From the NCBI RefSeq assembly GCF_025340265.1, contig NZ_CP022708.1, positions 643,501 through 707,500 on the forward strand: a stretch of 64,000 nt of DNA. Reading direction: 5' to 3'. This DNA comes from Novosphingobium sp. 9. GTDB taxonomy: Bacteria; Pseudomonadota; Alphaproteobacteria; Sphingomonadales; Sphingomonadaceae. A program made the position numbers and the translations under genes. Of the stretch, positions 9,754 to 17,307 are shown one piece after another. The notes under the pieces were generated by a model. That model saw only the letters and a list, made by a program, of their open reading frames with translations. It was not told where the DNA came from and did no database searches. Each line of letters opens with the position of its first letter. The first letter of the stretch is position 1.

Positions 9754-9790
9754 CAACAGTTTTCCGGGTGCTTCTCGACACCGGAGAACT

Positions 9791-9826
9791 GGACGGCCGC
9801 CGCAGGAATGCGGCGGCCGTTCCTGT
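9791..9826 (+). terminator. Rho-independent-type terminator after TonB receptor
   Basis: ACGGCCGCCGCA, loop GGAA, TGCGGCGGCCGT (9793-9820): 12 perfect pairs, extended by two more at the base, followed by TCCTGTTCT. It lies 40 bp after the receptor stop and before the next gene's ribosome site. The tail is only moderately T-rich. Confidence 0.65.
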
Positions 9827-9885
9827 TCTCGCGGACCGGCGATTGCGGGGCTTCCATCAGGATCTGCAACAGGAGGCGTTGATAT

Positions 9886-10542
9886 ATGACATCTGACCCG
9901 CCGGTTTCTCCGCTGCCCGCGCTGGATCCTCGACGTTGCGCCTTGCTGGTGATCGATGTGCAGGTTGACTTCGTCGCACCGCATGGATTTTGCGCCAATG
10001 CGGGCGCAGACGTCACTGCCATGCCGCAGGCGATCGCGGCGATGCAGCGCAATCTGCATGTGGCGCGCAGCGTCGGCATGCCGATATGTTTCGTGCGCCT
10101 TGAAACCTCTGCGGAGACGGATTCTCCCGCGATGTTGCGGCATCTGGATCGGCAAGGGCGCTCCGGCGGAGCGGCATTGTGTCGTGTCGGTACGCATGGT
10201 GCGGACTACTGGGGGGTATCGCCTTCGCCTGGCGAGCATGAAATCGTCAAGACGCGCTACGATGCATTCCTTGAGACCGCACTCGATGCCTGGCTTCGTC
10301 GTCAGGGCGCGCAGGTTGTCGTGATCTGCGGCGTCAGCACGGACTGCTGCGTTGATTCCACCGCCCGTGCCGCATTCCTTCGAGATTACGATGTGATCGT
10401 TCTGGCCGATGCCTGCGCCGCAGGCAGTGCCGCCGATCATGACGCGGCGCTGGCCGCGCTGGGGCGCCATGCCGCGCTGATCAGCGACAGCGCGAACTTT
10501 GCGCACTGTCTCACTGCCTATGAGGAGAACGTGGATGTCTAA
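9886..10542 (+). CDS. Isochorismatase-family cysteine amidohydrolase
   Basis: 218 residues with the complete Asp-Lys-Cys triad: Asp in ALLVIDVQVDF, Lys in EIVKTRYDAF, and Cys in STDCCVDSTAR, preceded by the cis-peptide element ICGVS. Close relatives include N-carbamoylsarcosine amidohydrolase and RutB-like ureidoacrylate hydrolases, which release ammonia and CO2 or hydrolyse C-N bonds of small amides. True isochorismatases lack this Cys. A GGAGG ribosome site lies about 10 bp upstream. The stop overlaps the MFS start by 8 bp, so the hydrolase and carrier are one unit. With the amidase and the amidohydrolase at 18.2 kb it points to a nitrogen-containing substrate. Confidence 0.83.
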   Translation: MTSDPPVSPLPALDPRRCALLVIDVQVDFVAPHGFCANAGADVTAMPQAIAAMQRNLHVARSVGMPICFVRLETSAETDSPAMLRHLDRQGRSGGAALCRVGTHGADYWGVSPSPGEHEIVKTRYDAFLETALDAWLRRQGAQVVVICGVSTDCCVDSTARAAFLRDYDVIVLADACAAGSAADHDAALAALGRHAALISDSANFAHCLTAYEENVDV

Positions 10543-11809
10543 CGCTGCCATGGTCGATCATCTGTCCGTGACCTCTTCAAGCGAGGATCGCGATTCTGGC
10601 GCCGGGCGCACCGGATTGCTGTTCGGTGCGACACTGGGCAATTTTCTGGGCGTCACGTCGCAAGTCGCGATACCGCTGGGCGTGTTGCTCGTGCCGATCG
10701 CGCAGGACTTGCACTGGAGCCGCACGTCCGTGGCGGTTGCCTTTACCACGCTTTCGCTGGCGCAGGCCGCGATGTGTCCGATTGCCGGATGGATCGCAGA
10801 CCGCTTCGGCACTCGCCGCACTTTGCTGACCGGCTTTGCCGCACTTGGGTTGACCCTGCTGGCGGTGTCGGCAGCCCCGGCCTGGGCGCCGATGTTCTAT
10901 GCCCTTTTTGCACTGGCAGGTATTGTCGGCACGCTGGCCAGCACGATGGTTCTGGCGAAACTCGTATCGGAATGGTTTCGCGAGCGTCGTGGTTTCTGGC
11001 TGGGGCTGGTCGGCGGCATTGGCAACGGCCTTGGAGGCATGATCATGCCGGGTCTCACGGGACTGATGGCAGTGGAGCTTGGCTGGCGGCTGAGTTTCGC
11101 CGCAATAGGCGGGGCAATGCTGCTGGTGGGGCTGCCAATTCTGGCGACAACCCTGCGCTCGCCGCCTGTCGCGCAAAGTGGGGGAGAAAAACCCGAAGCC
11201 CTTGCCGGTGCGCGCTTTGCCGAGGCCATGCGCAGCCCGTTGTTCTGGGCGATCTTTGCCGCGGTACCGATCGGCGGCGGCGCGCTCACCGGGGTCTTTG
11301 CCAACACTGTCACGGTACTGACGACCCAGGGTATCCCGGTTGCGGCGGCCACCGGGATCGTAACCGTGTTCGCGCTGGTATGCGTCGGGCTGGAGCCGCT
11401 GGCCGGGCATATGCTTGACGGTGCGGGGCGACCGCGGCGAGTGGCGTTGTTCTATGCCGGTGCCATCTGTGGCCTGCTCCTGCTTGCCCACGCTCATACC
11501 GTTATTCCGGCGCTGGTCGGCGCGGCGTTGACGGGCATCGGTCTGGGTACGGAGTTCAGCGTGCTGCCTTATCTGCTCGCACGCTATTTCGGCTTGCGCG
11601 AGATGGGGGCGATTGCCGGAATCGCCTATGCCGGTGCGATGGTGAGCAACGCGATTTCACCCCTGTTGCTCAACGGAGCCTATGATCGCTTCGGGTTCTA
11701 TGCGCCGGGGCTTTACGCCGTGGCGGGCCTGATGGCGCTGGCGTTGGTAATCGTGCTGCTGCTGCCTGCCTTCCCGCGCGCGGAGCGTTATTCGGGAACG
11801 TCGGCGTAG
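10535..11809 (+). CDS. MFS transporter
   Basis: 424 residues, ATG at 10535 with GAGGAG seven bases upstream, overlapping the preceding hydrolase. About 12 hydrophobic segments; the loop 2-3 motif is recognisable (GWIADRFGTRRTLL), and a central cytoplasmic loop lies near residues 205-225 (PPVAQSGGEKPEALAGA). The organisation is that of oxalate/formate antiporter-like or monocarboxylate MFS members. It probably brings the periplasmic substrate or a released acid across the inner membrane. The 3' end overlaps the oppositely oriented ferredoxin gene by 22 bp. Confidence 0.88.
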   Translation: MSNAAMVDHLSVTSSSEDRDSGAGRTGLLFGATLGNFLGVTSQVAIPLGVLLVPIAQDLHWSRTSVAVAFTTLSLAQAAMCPIAGWIADRFGTRRTLLTGFAALGLTLLAVSAAPAWAPMFYALFALAGIVGTLASTMVLAKLVSEWFRERRGFWLGLVGGIGNGLGGMIMPGLTGLMAVELGWRLSFAAIGGAMLLVGLPILATTLRSPPVAQSGGEKPEALAGARFAEAMRSPLFWAIFAAVPIGGGALTGVFANTVTVLTTQGIPVAAATGIVTVFALVCVGLEPLAGHMLDGAGRPRRVALFYAGAICGLLLLAHAHTVIPALVGAALTGIGLGTEFSVLPYLLARYFGLREMGAIAGIAYAGAMVSNAISPLLLNGAYDRFGFYAPGLYAVAGLMALALVIVLLLPAFPRAERYSGTSA

Positions 11810-12096
11810 ATGTCGTCACCCTGTATCTCGACCGCGTAGACGGCGAGCGGCTCTTCGCAGGGGAGGCTGGCCACTGCACCGGTCATGAGATCGAAGCTGC
11901 CGAAGTGCAGCGGACAGATGATCCGTCCATCCTCGATTCTCCCGCGCGAGAGCAGGGCCGTGCCGTGGGTGCACTGGTCGGCCGTGGCATGAAATGTGCC
12001 GTCGACCTCGAACACGGCCACTGCGGGTTTGCGGCCACGGGCAATGCGTTTGGCCTTGCCAGTGGGGACATCGGAAGTCTTGCAGAGAAAGATCAT
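11788..12096 (-). CDS. Rieske [2Fe-2S] ferredoxin
   Basis: 102 residues with the Rieske ligands Cys42-x-His44 (CTHG) and Cys61-x2-His64 (CPLH). No membrane anchor, so it is a soluble ferredoxin of the type that feeds electrons to Rieske non-heme iron oxygenases. It is divergent from the oxygenase alpha subunit at 12202, with a 105-bp shared promoter region, and convergent with the MFS gene, overlapping its 3' end. The start was chosen at the ATG encoding MIFLCKTSDV; the open frame continues far upstream antisense to the oxygenase, but that part is not coding. No ferredoxin reductase is found in the window. Confidence 0.88.
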   Translation of the reverse strand: MIFLCKTSDVPTGKAKRIARGRKPAVAVFEVDGTFHATADQCTHGTALLSRGRIEDGRIICPLHFGSFDLMTGAVASLPCEEPLAVYAVEIQGDDIYADVPE

Positions 12097-12152
12097 GTGC
12101 GCTGGCCGATCAATTTTGTCGATTGCGGTGTGGCTATGATAGTGTAGAACGC

Positions 12153-12179
12153 AATGCAATATGCAATGAAAAATGCATT
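12153..12179. promoter_or_regulatory. Operator-like AT-rich element in divergent ferredoxin/oxygenase promoter
   Basis: AATGCAAT at 12153-12160 is followed by TGCAATGAAAAATGCATT at 12162-12179. The latter is identical at 16 of 18 positions to the element at 17231-17248, also inside a divergent oxygenase promoter. The AT content contrasts sharply with the GC-rich surroundings. It lies between ferredoxin start 12096 and oxygenase start 12202. Inferred binding site of a shared regulator. Confidence 0.55.
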
Positions 12180-12201
12180 CTTGAATTTTGGGGTACAGGA
12201 C

Positions 12202-13437
12202 ATGGCGCAAGTGAAACGAGCCGCACTTCCCGATATGGTGCTGGATGACGAAGTGATCTCGCTGCTGGCGCAACTCGATGCCAGTCAGGGCGATGTGTCG
12301 CAGGCGATGAGCCTGCCGCCCGAATGCTACACTTCGGAAAGCTGGTTCGAGTTCGAGAAGCGCGCCGTCTACGACCGCGAATGGGTGGCAGTAGGCCATG
12401 TGGGCGCAATTCCCGATGTGGGAGACTACTTCACGCTGGAAATCGTCGGCGAGCCGTTGCTGGTGGTGCGTGGCAAGGACAGCGAAGTTCGCGTGCTTTC
12501 CTCGGTGTGCCGCCATCGCGGGCACCTGCTGGGCGAGGCGAGCGGCAACGCCCGCAGCTTCACCTGCCCCTTCCATGGCTGGTCCTACGATCTGGAAGGC
12601 ACGTTGACCGCTGCGCCCGAGATGGATGGCACCTTGCCGTTCGAGGATCTCAAGCGCACCGCCTGTCTGCCCACGTTCCGCTCGACGATCTGGAATGGCT
12701 TCATCTTCGTCAATTTCGATGGCGAGGCCGAGGCACTGGCGCCGCGTCTGCAGGGGCTGACCAAGCTGCTCGAAAACCACCGGATGGAAGACCTCGCCTC
12801 GATCAAGCCGGTCGAATGGGCGGGAAATCCGTGGAACTGGAAGTTCATGCAGGAAAATGCGCTGGAGCCCTATCACACGCATTACCTGCATACCGGCATT
12901 CACGATTTCGCGCCCTCCAGCAATGTGCGCTTCACCGAGTGGAACGATCAGGACGATGCCGCGATCTACCGCGAGGTGCAGTTCACCCATATCGACGGTG
13001 GCTTCAACATTGCCGGCAAGGCGCTGTTCCCGGCACTGCCCGATCTGACGGAGGAAGAGCGCAGCCGGGTGGTGTTCGCAGGTGTCATGCCCAACCTGTT
13101 CCTGGGGGCGCAGGCGGACGTGGTGTTCTATTACGTCATCCTGCCGCAGGCCGCGGGCGACATCACCTTGCGCGTGGGCGTCCTGACCAGCTGGGACAAC
13201 CTGTCGATCCCGACCGCCGATCTGCTGCTCAAGGGCACGATCGATGGCGTGGCGGTGTTCAACGAGCAGGATACCGTGGCCAACATCAAGACTCACAAGG
13301 GCCTGAAATCCCGCGTCGCGCCGCGCACCCGCTGGTCGCCGAACGAGAAGACGCTGGCGCAGATGAACAACTGGCTGGTCAAGCGCTACAAGCGCTATGC
13401 CGCCAGCCTCGTCCCGCACGCCGAAGCCGCGGAGTGA
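12202..13437 (+). CDS. Rieske non-heme iron oxygenase, alpha subunit (first)
   Basis: 411 residues. The Rieske domain has Cys103-x-His105 (CRHRG) and Cys122-x2-His125 (CPFHGWSY). The catalytic domain has the mononuclear iron segment ENALEPYHTHYLHTGIHD, giving the two His ligands, with a carboxylate expected further on. ATG at 12202 has ACAGGA upstream; the earlier in-frame ATG at 12154 sits inside the operator-like element and was rejected. The enzyme would hydroxylate or demethylate/dealkylate an organic substrate using O2. A classical beta subunit is absent; the next gene (NTF2-like plus CDGSH) may take that place. Electron donor probably the divergent ferredoxin. Confidence 0.9.
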   Translation: MAQVKRAALPDMVLDDEVISLLAQLDASQGDVSQAMSLPPECYTSESWFEFEKRAVYDREWVAVGHVGAIPDVGDYFTLEIVGEPLLVVRGKDSEVRVLSSVCRHRGHLLGEASGNARSFTCPFHGWSYDLEGTLTAAPEMDGTLPFEDLKRTACLPTFRSTIWNGFIFVNFDGEAEALAPRLQGLTKLLENHRMEDLASIKPVEWAGNPWNWKFMQENALEPYHTHYLHTGIHDFAPSSNVRFTEWNDQDDAAIYREVQFTHIDGGFNIAGKALFPALPDLTEEERSRVVFAGVMPNLFLGAQADVVFYYVILPQAAGDITLRVGVLTSWDNLSIPTADLLLKGTIDGVAVFNEQDTVANIKTHKGLKSRVAPRTRWSPNEKTLAQMNNWLVKRYKRYAASLVPHAEAAE

Positions 13438-13444
13438 TCGCGCG

Positions 13445-14245
13445 ATGAGCACGGATACGATGCCCGGTCTTGCGGATTTGGCGGCAGAACTCGCGGCTTT
13501 GCGTAGTGAGGTTGCAAGGCTGTCCGCCAAGGATGAAATCACCGATCTGGTTACGACTTACGCGCGCTCCTGCGATGTCGGTAACGATCCGGTGCTGCTG
13601 CGCCCGCTGTTCACCGACGATGCGACATGGACCTGCAAGGGCTTCGGCACCTTTCATGGCGGCGGCGATGGTTGTGCGCTGGGTCTCAAGGCGGTTGCGG
13701 GCGAGAAGATCTGGTGGTCGCTCCACAACATGATCTCGGTGCAGATCACCTTCGACAAGTCGGGGGATGAGGCAGCCGGCTTCTGCTATCTGTGGGAAGC
13801 GGCGACATTGCCCAACGAACACAGCGGCGAGGCCGAGGCCTACTGGATCGGCGGAACCTACGACTTTCGCTTCCGCAAAGAAGGCGGCAAGTGGCTGTTC
13901 AGTGCGATTGAGCTGAAGCTGAACATGGCCAGCCCCTATTCGGAAGGCTGGGTGAAGAAGCGCTGGCCGGACGGGACGGCGAGCCAGCCCTATTTCGTCG
14001 ATCTTCAGCCGGGCGAAACCTACCTGTGGCGACAGGGCGGCCGCGAAGGCTCGCGCCTTGTCACAGAGGCGGAAGCGGCGGATGCGGGACGCAAGGTCAC
14101 GCCGTTCATGGTGGAAGAGCCGGGTTTTCAGGCGATCTGCGGCTGTGGCTATTCCAGGACCAAGCCGTTCTGCGACGGTTCGCACCTCAATCTCAAATAC
14201 GACTGGTCGCTGCTCGGCAAGACCGGTCCGGGAGACGCGCGATGA
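13445..14245 (+). CDS. NTF2-like (SnoaL) domain fused to CDGSH iron-sulfur domain
   Basis: 266 residues. Residues 20-175 look like an NTF2/SnoaL fold (EITDLVTTYARSCD, LFTDDATWTCKG, a final strand KWLFSAIELKLNM), the same fold as beta subunits of ring-hydroxylating dioxygenases. Residues 180-250 resemble a tandem CDGSH domain: the second motif is complete (CGCGYSRTKPFCDGSH, Cys232, Cys234, Cys243, His247), while the first repeat keeps its lead-in (PYFVDLQPGETYLW) but has R-Q-G-G where C-x-C-G is expected. So one [2Fe-2S] cluster is predicted. It lies 7 bp after the Rieske alpha gene and overlaps the dioxygenase start by 4 bp. Role as oxygenase partner or electron relay is inference. Confidence 0.82.
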   Translation: MSTDTMPGLADLAAELAALRSEVARLSAKDEITDLVTTYARSCDVGNDPVLLRPLFTDDATWTCKGFGTFHGGGDGCALGLKAVAGEKIWWSLHNMISVQITFDKSGDEAAGFCYLWEAATLPNEHSGEAEAYWIGGTYDFRFRKEGGKWLFSAIELKLNMASPYSEGWVKKRWPDGTASQPYFVDLQPGETYLWRQGGREGSRLVTEAEAADAGRKVTPFMVEEPGFQAICGCGYSRTKPFCDGSHLNLKYDWSLLGKTGPGDAR

Positions 14246-15088
14246 CGACTTTAACGCTGGATACCGCTCCGCTCAAACTCGGTTTCGGCAGCGAGATCGT
14301 CGGAGTCGATCTGGCCACGGCGGATGCCGCGACGCTGGCGGCGGTGGTCGCCGAATTCCACCGTACCGGCGCGATCGTGCTGCGCGGGCAGGAGATGAAC
14401 CCACCCGCCTTCGAGCGCTTCGCCAGGGCTTTCGGGCCTTTGGAAGGGCACACCCTGCAGGACTTCACGCTGCCCGATCACCCGGATATCTACGTGCTGT
14501 CGAACCGGGTGGAGGACGGACGTCCGGTCGGCGCGCACAACGACGGTATCGGCTGGCACACCGATCTCAACTATACGGCCGAGCCGACGATGTGCACGAT
14601 GCTGCATGCGATCATCGTGCCGCCCGAAGGTAGCGACACCCTGCTGGCCGATCAGGTGGCGGCCTATGCGGCGCTGCCGCCCGAGCGGCAGGCTGAGCTG
14701 GCGCGCCTCAAGCAGATCCACAGCTTCGAATATCTGGTCAACGCCCGTACCGAAGGGCGCAAGGCCGTGCCGCCCGAAGTGCTGCGCGCCAATCCAGATG
14801 TGGTCCACCCGCTGGTCCGCACCCACCCCCGATGGCCGCAAGGCGCTGTGGGTTTCCAGCCTGACGCCGGGCTTCGTGGGCTGGTCCACAGCCGACAGCG
14901 AGCCGCTGATCGACGAACTGATCGAATGGGTCACGCAGGAGCGCTTCGTCTACCGGCACAAGTGGCAGGTGGGCGACGTACTGGTGTGGGACAACCGCTG
15001 CACGCTGCACACCGGCACCCTGTTCGACGACACCCGCTACATCCGCGAGATGCATCGCATGTGGGTGAAGGGCGATCGGCCCTACTGA
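14242..15088 (+). CDS. TauD/TfdA-type Fe(II)/2-oxoglutarate dioxygenase (one-base insertion at 14826-14830)
   Basis: About 281 residues once one extra C in the CCCCC run at 14826-14830 is removed; as given, the first frame runs on to a nonsense tail. The facial triad is present: HTD in IGWHTDLNY and distal His in NRCTLHTGTLF, followed by the 2-oxoglutarate Arg region RYIREMHRM. The start ATG overlaps the CDGSH gene stop (ATGA). Enzymes of this family hydroxylate carbons next to S, N or O, causing desulfonation or ether cleavage. Position directly after the Rieske oxygenase suggests a consecutive step. Frameshift most likely a homopolymer error. Confidence 0.82.
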
Positions 15089-15104
15089 TGCGGAGGCCGA
15101 CAAT

Positions 15105-15842
15105 ATGAGCGTGCTGGTACTGGGGGCGCGCGGCGATGGCGCTGCGGGCGAGGGTGCGGAAACGGCGCTTGCTTCGGTCCGTTTCGGGTCAGCCACGCTG
15201 TTCGCCGGAGAAGCGGCGGGTGAGGGCTGCGCAGGCGCGCTCGCCGCTGCAGGTGTGGCGTTAACCTCTACGGATGAGATACAGACTGACGTGCGCGTCG
15301 TGCTGGCCTCGCTGGACAGCGGGACCGACCGAATTGCGGCGCTGTTCGCCAGCCCTGAGGCGGCGGCCTTGCGCAAGATCCTGTATGCCGGGCCGGTTAT
15401 TTCGGAAGCGGATCGCGCCGATGCGGTCGCCCTGTTCGCCCTGTCGGACATGCTGATCTTCACGCAGTCCGATTTCGCGACCTTCTTCGAGCTTGAACGC
15501 GCGCCGTGTTCGATCGAGGACATGCTGGTCGTGCGCAAGGTGCTGACCCGGCCCAATCAGGCGGCCGTCGTCATGCTGGAAGCCCAAGGCGCGATTGCCA
15601 TCTGGGCGGAAAGGTGGATGCAGTCTGCTGCCTTTGCCACGGCTGCGTCGGAGGGGGCGTCTGAAGCCCTGTCGGCGGAGTGCTTCTGCGGCGTGGTGGC
15701 GGCCTGCGTCGATCAGGGAATTGGCCCGGAAGCCGCGCTGCGCTTCGCGAATGCGGCGATCTCGATGCTGGCGGGCGAGGGGCAGTCGGTGCCGGAGCGT
15801 ACGGCTATCGAGGCGCTACTCGGAGATTTGCCCGTCGGCTGA
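15105..15842 (+). CDS. PfkB/ribokinase-fold protein lacking the catalytic motif (probable pseudokinase)
   Basis: 245 residues. The C-terminal 130 residues follow the ribokinase pattern: DMLIFTQSDFATFFEL (family NExE region), VVMLEAQGAIAIW (family VTLGxxGA), and GIGPEAALRFANAAISML near the end. The ATP-site motif GAGD is replaced by SAEC at residues 190-193 (EALSAECFCG), so the catalytic Asp is gone. The N-terminal substrate half is also shortened: family members are about 300 residues. It probably binds rather than phosphorylates a ligand. It follows the dioxygenase by 16 bp and ends the rightward unit. Homology is my pattern reading, not a search result. Confidence 0.55.
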   Translation: MSVLVLGARGDGAAGEGAETALASVRFGSATLFAGEAAGEGCAGALAAAGVALTSTDEIQTDVRVVLASLDSGTDRIAALFASPEAAALRKILYAGPVISEADRADAVALFALSDMLIFTQSDFATFFELERAPCSIEDMLVVRKVLTRPNQAAVVMLEAQGAIAIWAERWMQSAAFATAASEGASEALSAECFCGVVAACVDQGIGPEAALRFANAAISMLAGEGQSVPERTAIEALLGDLPVG

Positions 15843-16016
15843 CGAACTGGTGCGCAGGATGCGGGCAGCCGGATTCCTCTGCAGGTGAGTACCGACTTAC
15901 GCCGGGGGAAGTTCAGCGGGTCTTGCGTTGGCTGCGTATCAGGACAGGCGGATTACCATTGTTAATAACCTATATGGTTGTAATCATCAGGGACGTTATG
16001 TCTTCGCGCTGAGGCT

Positions 16017-17198
16017 TCAGTCGGCCGCGCCGGGGCCGACTGCATCGACCACCATCTGCTGGAACCCGTGGACGCCGCCTTCCCAGTAGGGGGACAGCCG
16101 TGTGGCGATCCCGGCCAGATCGCGCGTGGCGACGGTGGCCTGCGCGGCTTCCATGAACGGCTTGTCCTGCGGAATGACGCCCAGCCACATATCGAGATTG
16201 CCTTGCCGGGCCTCGGCAAGCGCCGGGTCGTGCGCGGCTTCGCCATCGTAATAGAGGCTGATGTCCATCCTCGTGCGCTCCGGCCCGTCGGGCAGCAGCG
16301 TGCCGAGCATCACATGGTCGGCGGTGACCAGCACCGTCGCGGTGGGAAACAGGGTGAGCGAATAGAGCAGCGGCAGCGGCTTGCCATCGCGCGTCTTCAG
16401 GTCGGGCAGGCGCGCGGTCCAGGCACGCGCATCGGCATCCTCGGTGTGGGCGGCGCGCACGTCGACATAGCCGCCGGTATAGACCGGGCGGTGGACGCAG
16501 GCGGTGGTGTTGCGGAACAGGTGCGCTTCCAGTTGCGGGTGGCCGAACGGCAGGTGATAGTCCTCGATCCCCGCCTCCATCGCGATTTTCCAGTTCGCCT
16601 GATAGGTGTCCTGCAGTCGCTCCGCATGGCGCAGGCCGGACAGATCGTAGTTCGCGAGCAATGCCTCCAGCGGGGCGATCCATTCGGCGAAGGGCGGTGC
16701 GGTGCCATCGATATTGACGAACACCAGATCGAGCCAGCGGCCCACGCTGATCGGTTTCAGACCCAGCGCCGCCTTGTCGAAACCGGGCGCCTGGTTGATC
16801 TTCTCGCCGCCGATCTCGGGCATGGCCAAGAGGTCGCCCTCCAGCGAATAGGTCCAGGCGTGCCATGGGCAGGTCAGCCGCGCGGCATGGGTGCAGTCTT
16901 TCACCAGCCTGATTCCGCGATGGCGGCAGACATTGTGGAACGCGCGGATCTCGCCGTCCTTCCCGTGGGTCAGCAGGATCGGCCATCCGGCGAGGTCTAC
17001 CGGCATCGCATCGCCCGGCTCGGGCAGCAGGCTGGCATTGGTCACTGCGCACCAGCTCGAAGGAAAAAGGCGCTCACGCTCAAGCGCGAAAAAATCGGAG
17101 CCGTAGAATGCACCGGGAAGACCGAAGGATTCGTCGATGTCATTGCGGGTCGCGGCATCGGCGGCGCGCAGCGCGGTTTCGGGGAAAGAGACGGTCAT
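16017..17198 (-). CDS. Rieske non-heme iron oxygenase, alpha subunit (second)
   Basis: 393 residues from ATG at 17198, which has GGAG six bases upstream; an in-frame ATG at 17219 has no ribosome site. Rieske ligands Cys91-x-His93 (CRHRG) and Cys110-x2-His113 (CPWHAWTY). Iron site EAGIEDYHLPFGHPQL. It is only distantly similar to the first alpha subunit, so it should have another substrate or position of attack. It is divergent from a second TauD-type dioxygenase, with a shared promoter carrying the TGCAAT element. No beta subunit or reductase is adjacent; the ferredoxin at 11788 may serve both oxygenases (inference). Confidence 0.88.
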   Translation of the reverse strand: MTVSFPETALRAADAATRNDIDESFGLPGAFYGSDFFALERERLFPSSWCAVTNASLLPEPGDAMPVDLAGWPILLTHGKDGEIRAFHNVCRHRGIRLVKDCTHAARLTCPWHAWTYSLEGDLLAMPEIGGEKINQAPGFDKAALGLKPISVGRWLDLVFVNIDGTAPPFAEWIAPLEALLANYDLSGLRHAERLQDTYQANWKIAMEAGIEDYHLPFGHPQLEAHLFRNTTACVHRPVYTGGYVDVRAAHTEDADARAWTARLPDLKTRDGKPLPLLYSLTLFPTATVLVTADHVMLGTLLPDGPERTRMDISLYYDGEAAHDPALAEARQGNLDMWLGVIPQDKPFMEAAQATVATRDLAGIATRLSPYWEGGVHGFQQMVVDAVGPGAAD

Positions 17199-17230
17199 GG
17201 CGTGCTCCAGTCCTGACATTCTATGTAAAG

Positions 17231-17258
17231 TGCAATGATATATGCATTACAAATTGCA
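17231..17258. promoter_or_regulatory. Operator-like AT-rich element in divergent oxygenase/dioxygenase promoter
   Basis: TGCAATGATATATGCATT at 17231-17248, then ATTGCAT at 17253-17259, with another TGCAA at 17274-17278. The first 18 bp differ at two positions from the element at 12162-12179. It lies between the Rieske oxygenase start at 17198 and the dioxygenase start at 17308. Probably the same regulator controls both promoters. Confidence 0.55.
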
Positions 17259-17307
17259 TCAACAAAAATTCGGTGCAATCATCGACCGGACAGACAAGGA
17301 GACAGCG

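Noticed and set aside
7894..10551. 885-codon open frame on the minus strand
   Set aside because: It is antisense to the TonB receptor and the cysteine amidohydrolase, both of which have clear domains and signals. The translation has no recognisable motif; long antisense frames are common in GC-rich DNA.
12154..12201. Earlier ATG for the first Rieske oxygenase
   Set aside because: The codons would lie within the AT-rich operator-like element and there is no ribosome site before it.
12097..13542. Upstream extension of the ferredoxin frame
   Set aside because: It is antisense to the Rieske oxygenase gene; the ferredoxin domain begins at the ATG at 12096.
15843..16016. Possible short ORFs between the PfkB-like gene and the second Rieske oxygenase
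   Set aside because: The frames overlap the end of the PfkB-like gene in other phases, with no start signal or motif; the segment is best read as a convergent spacer.
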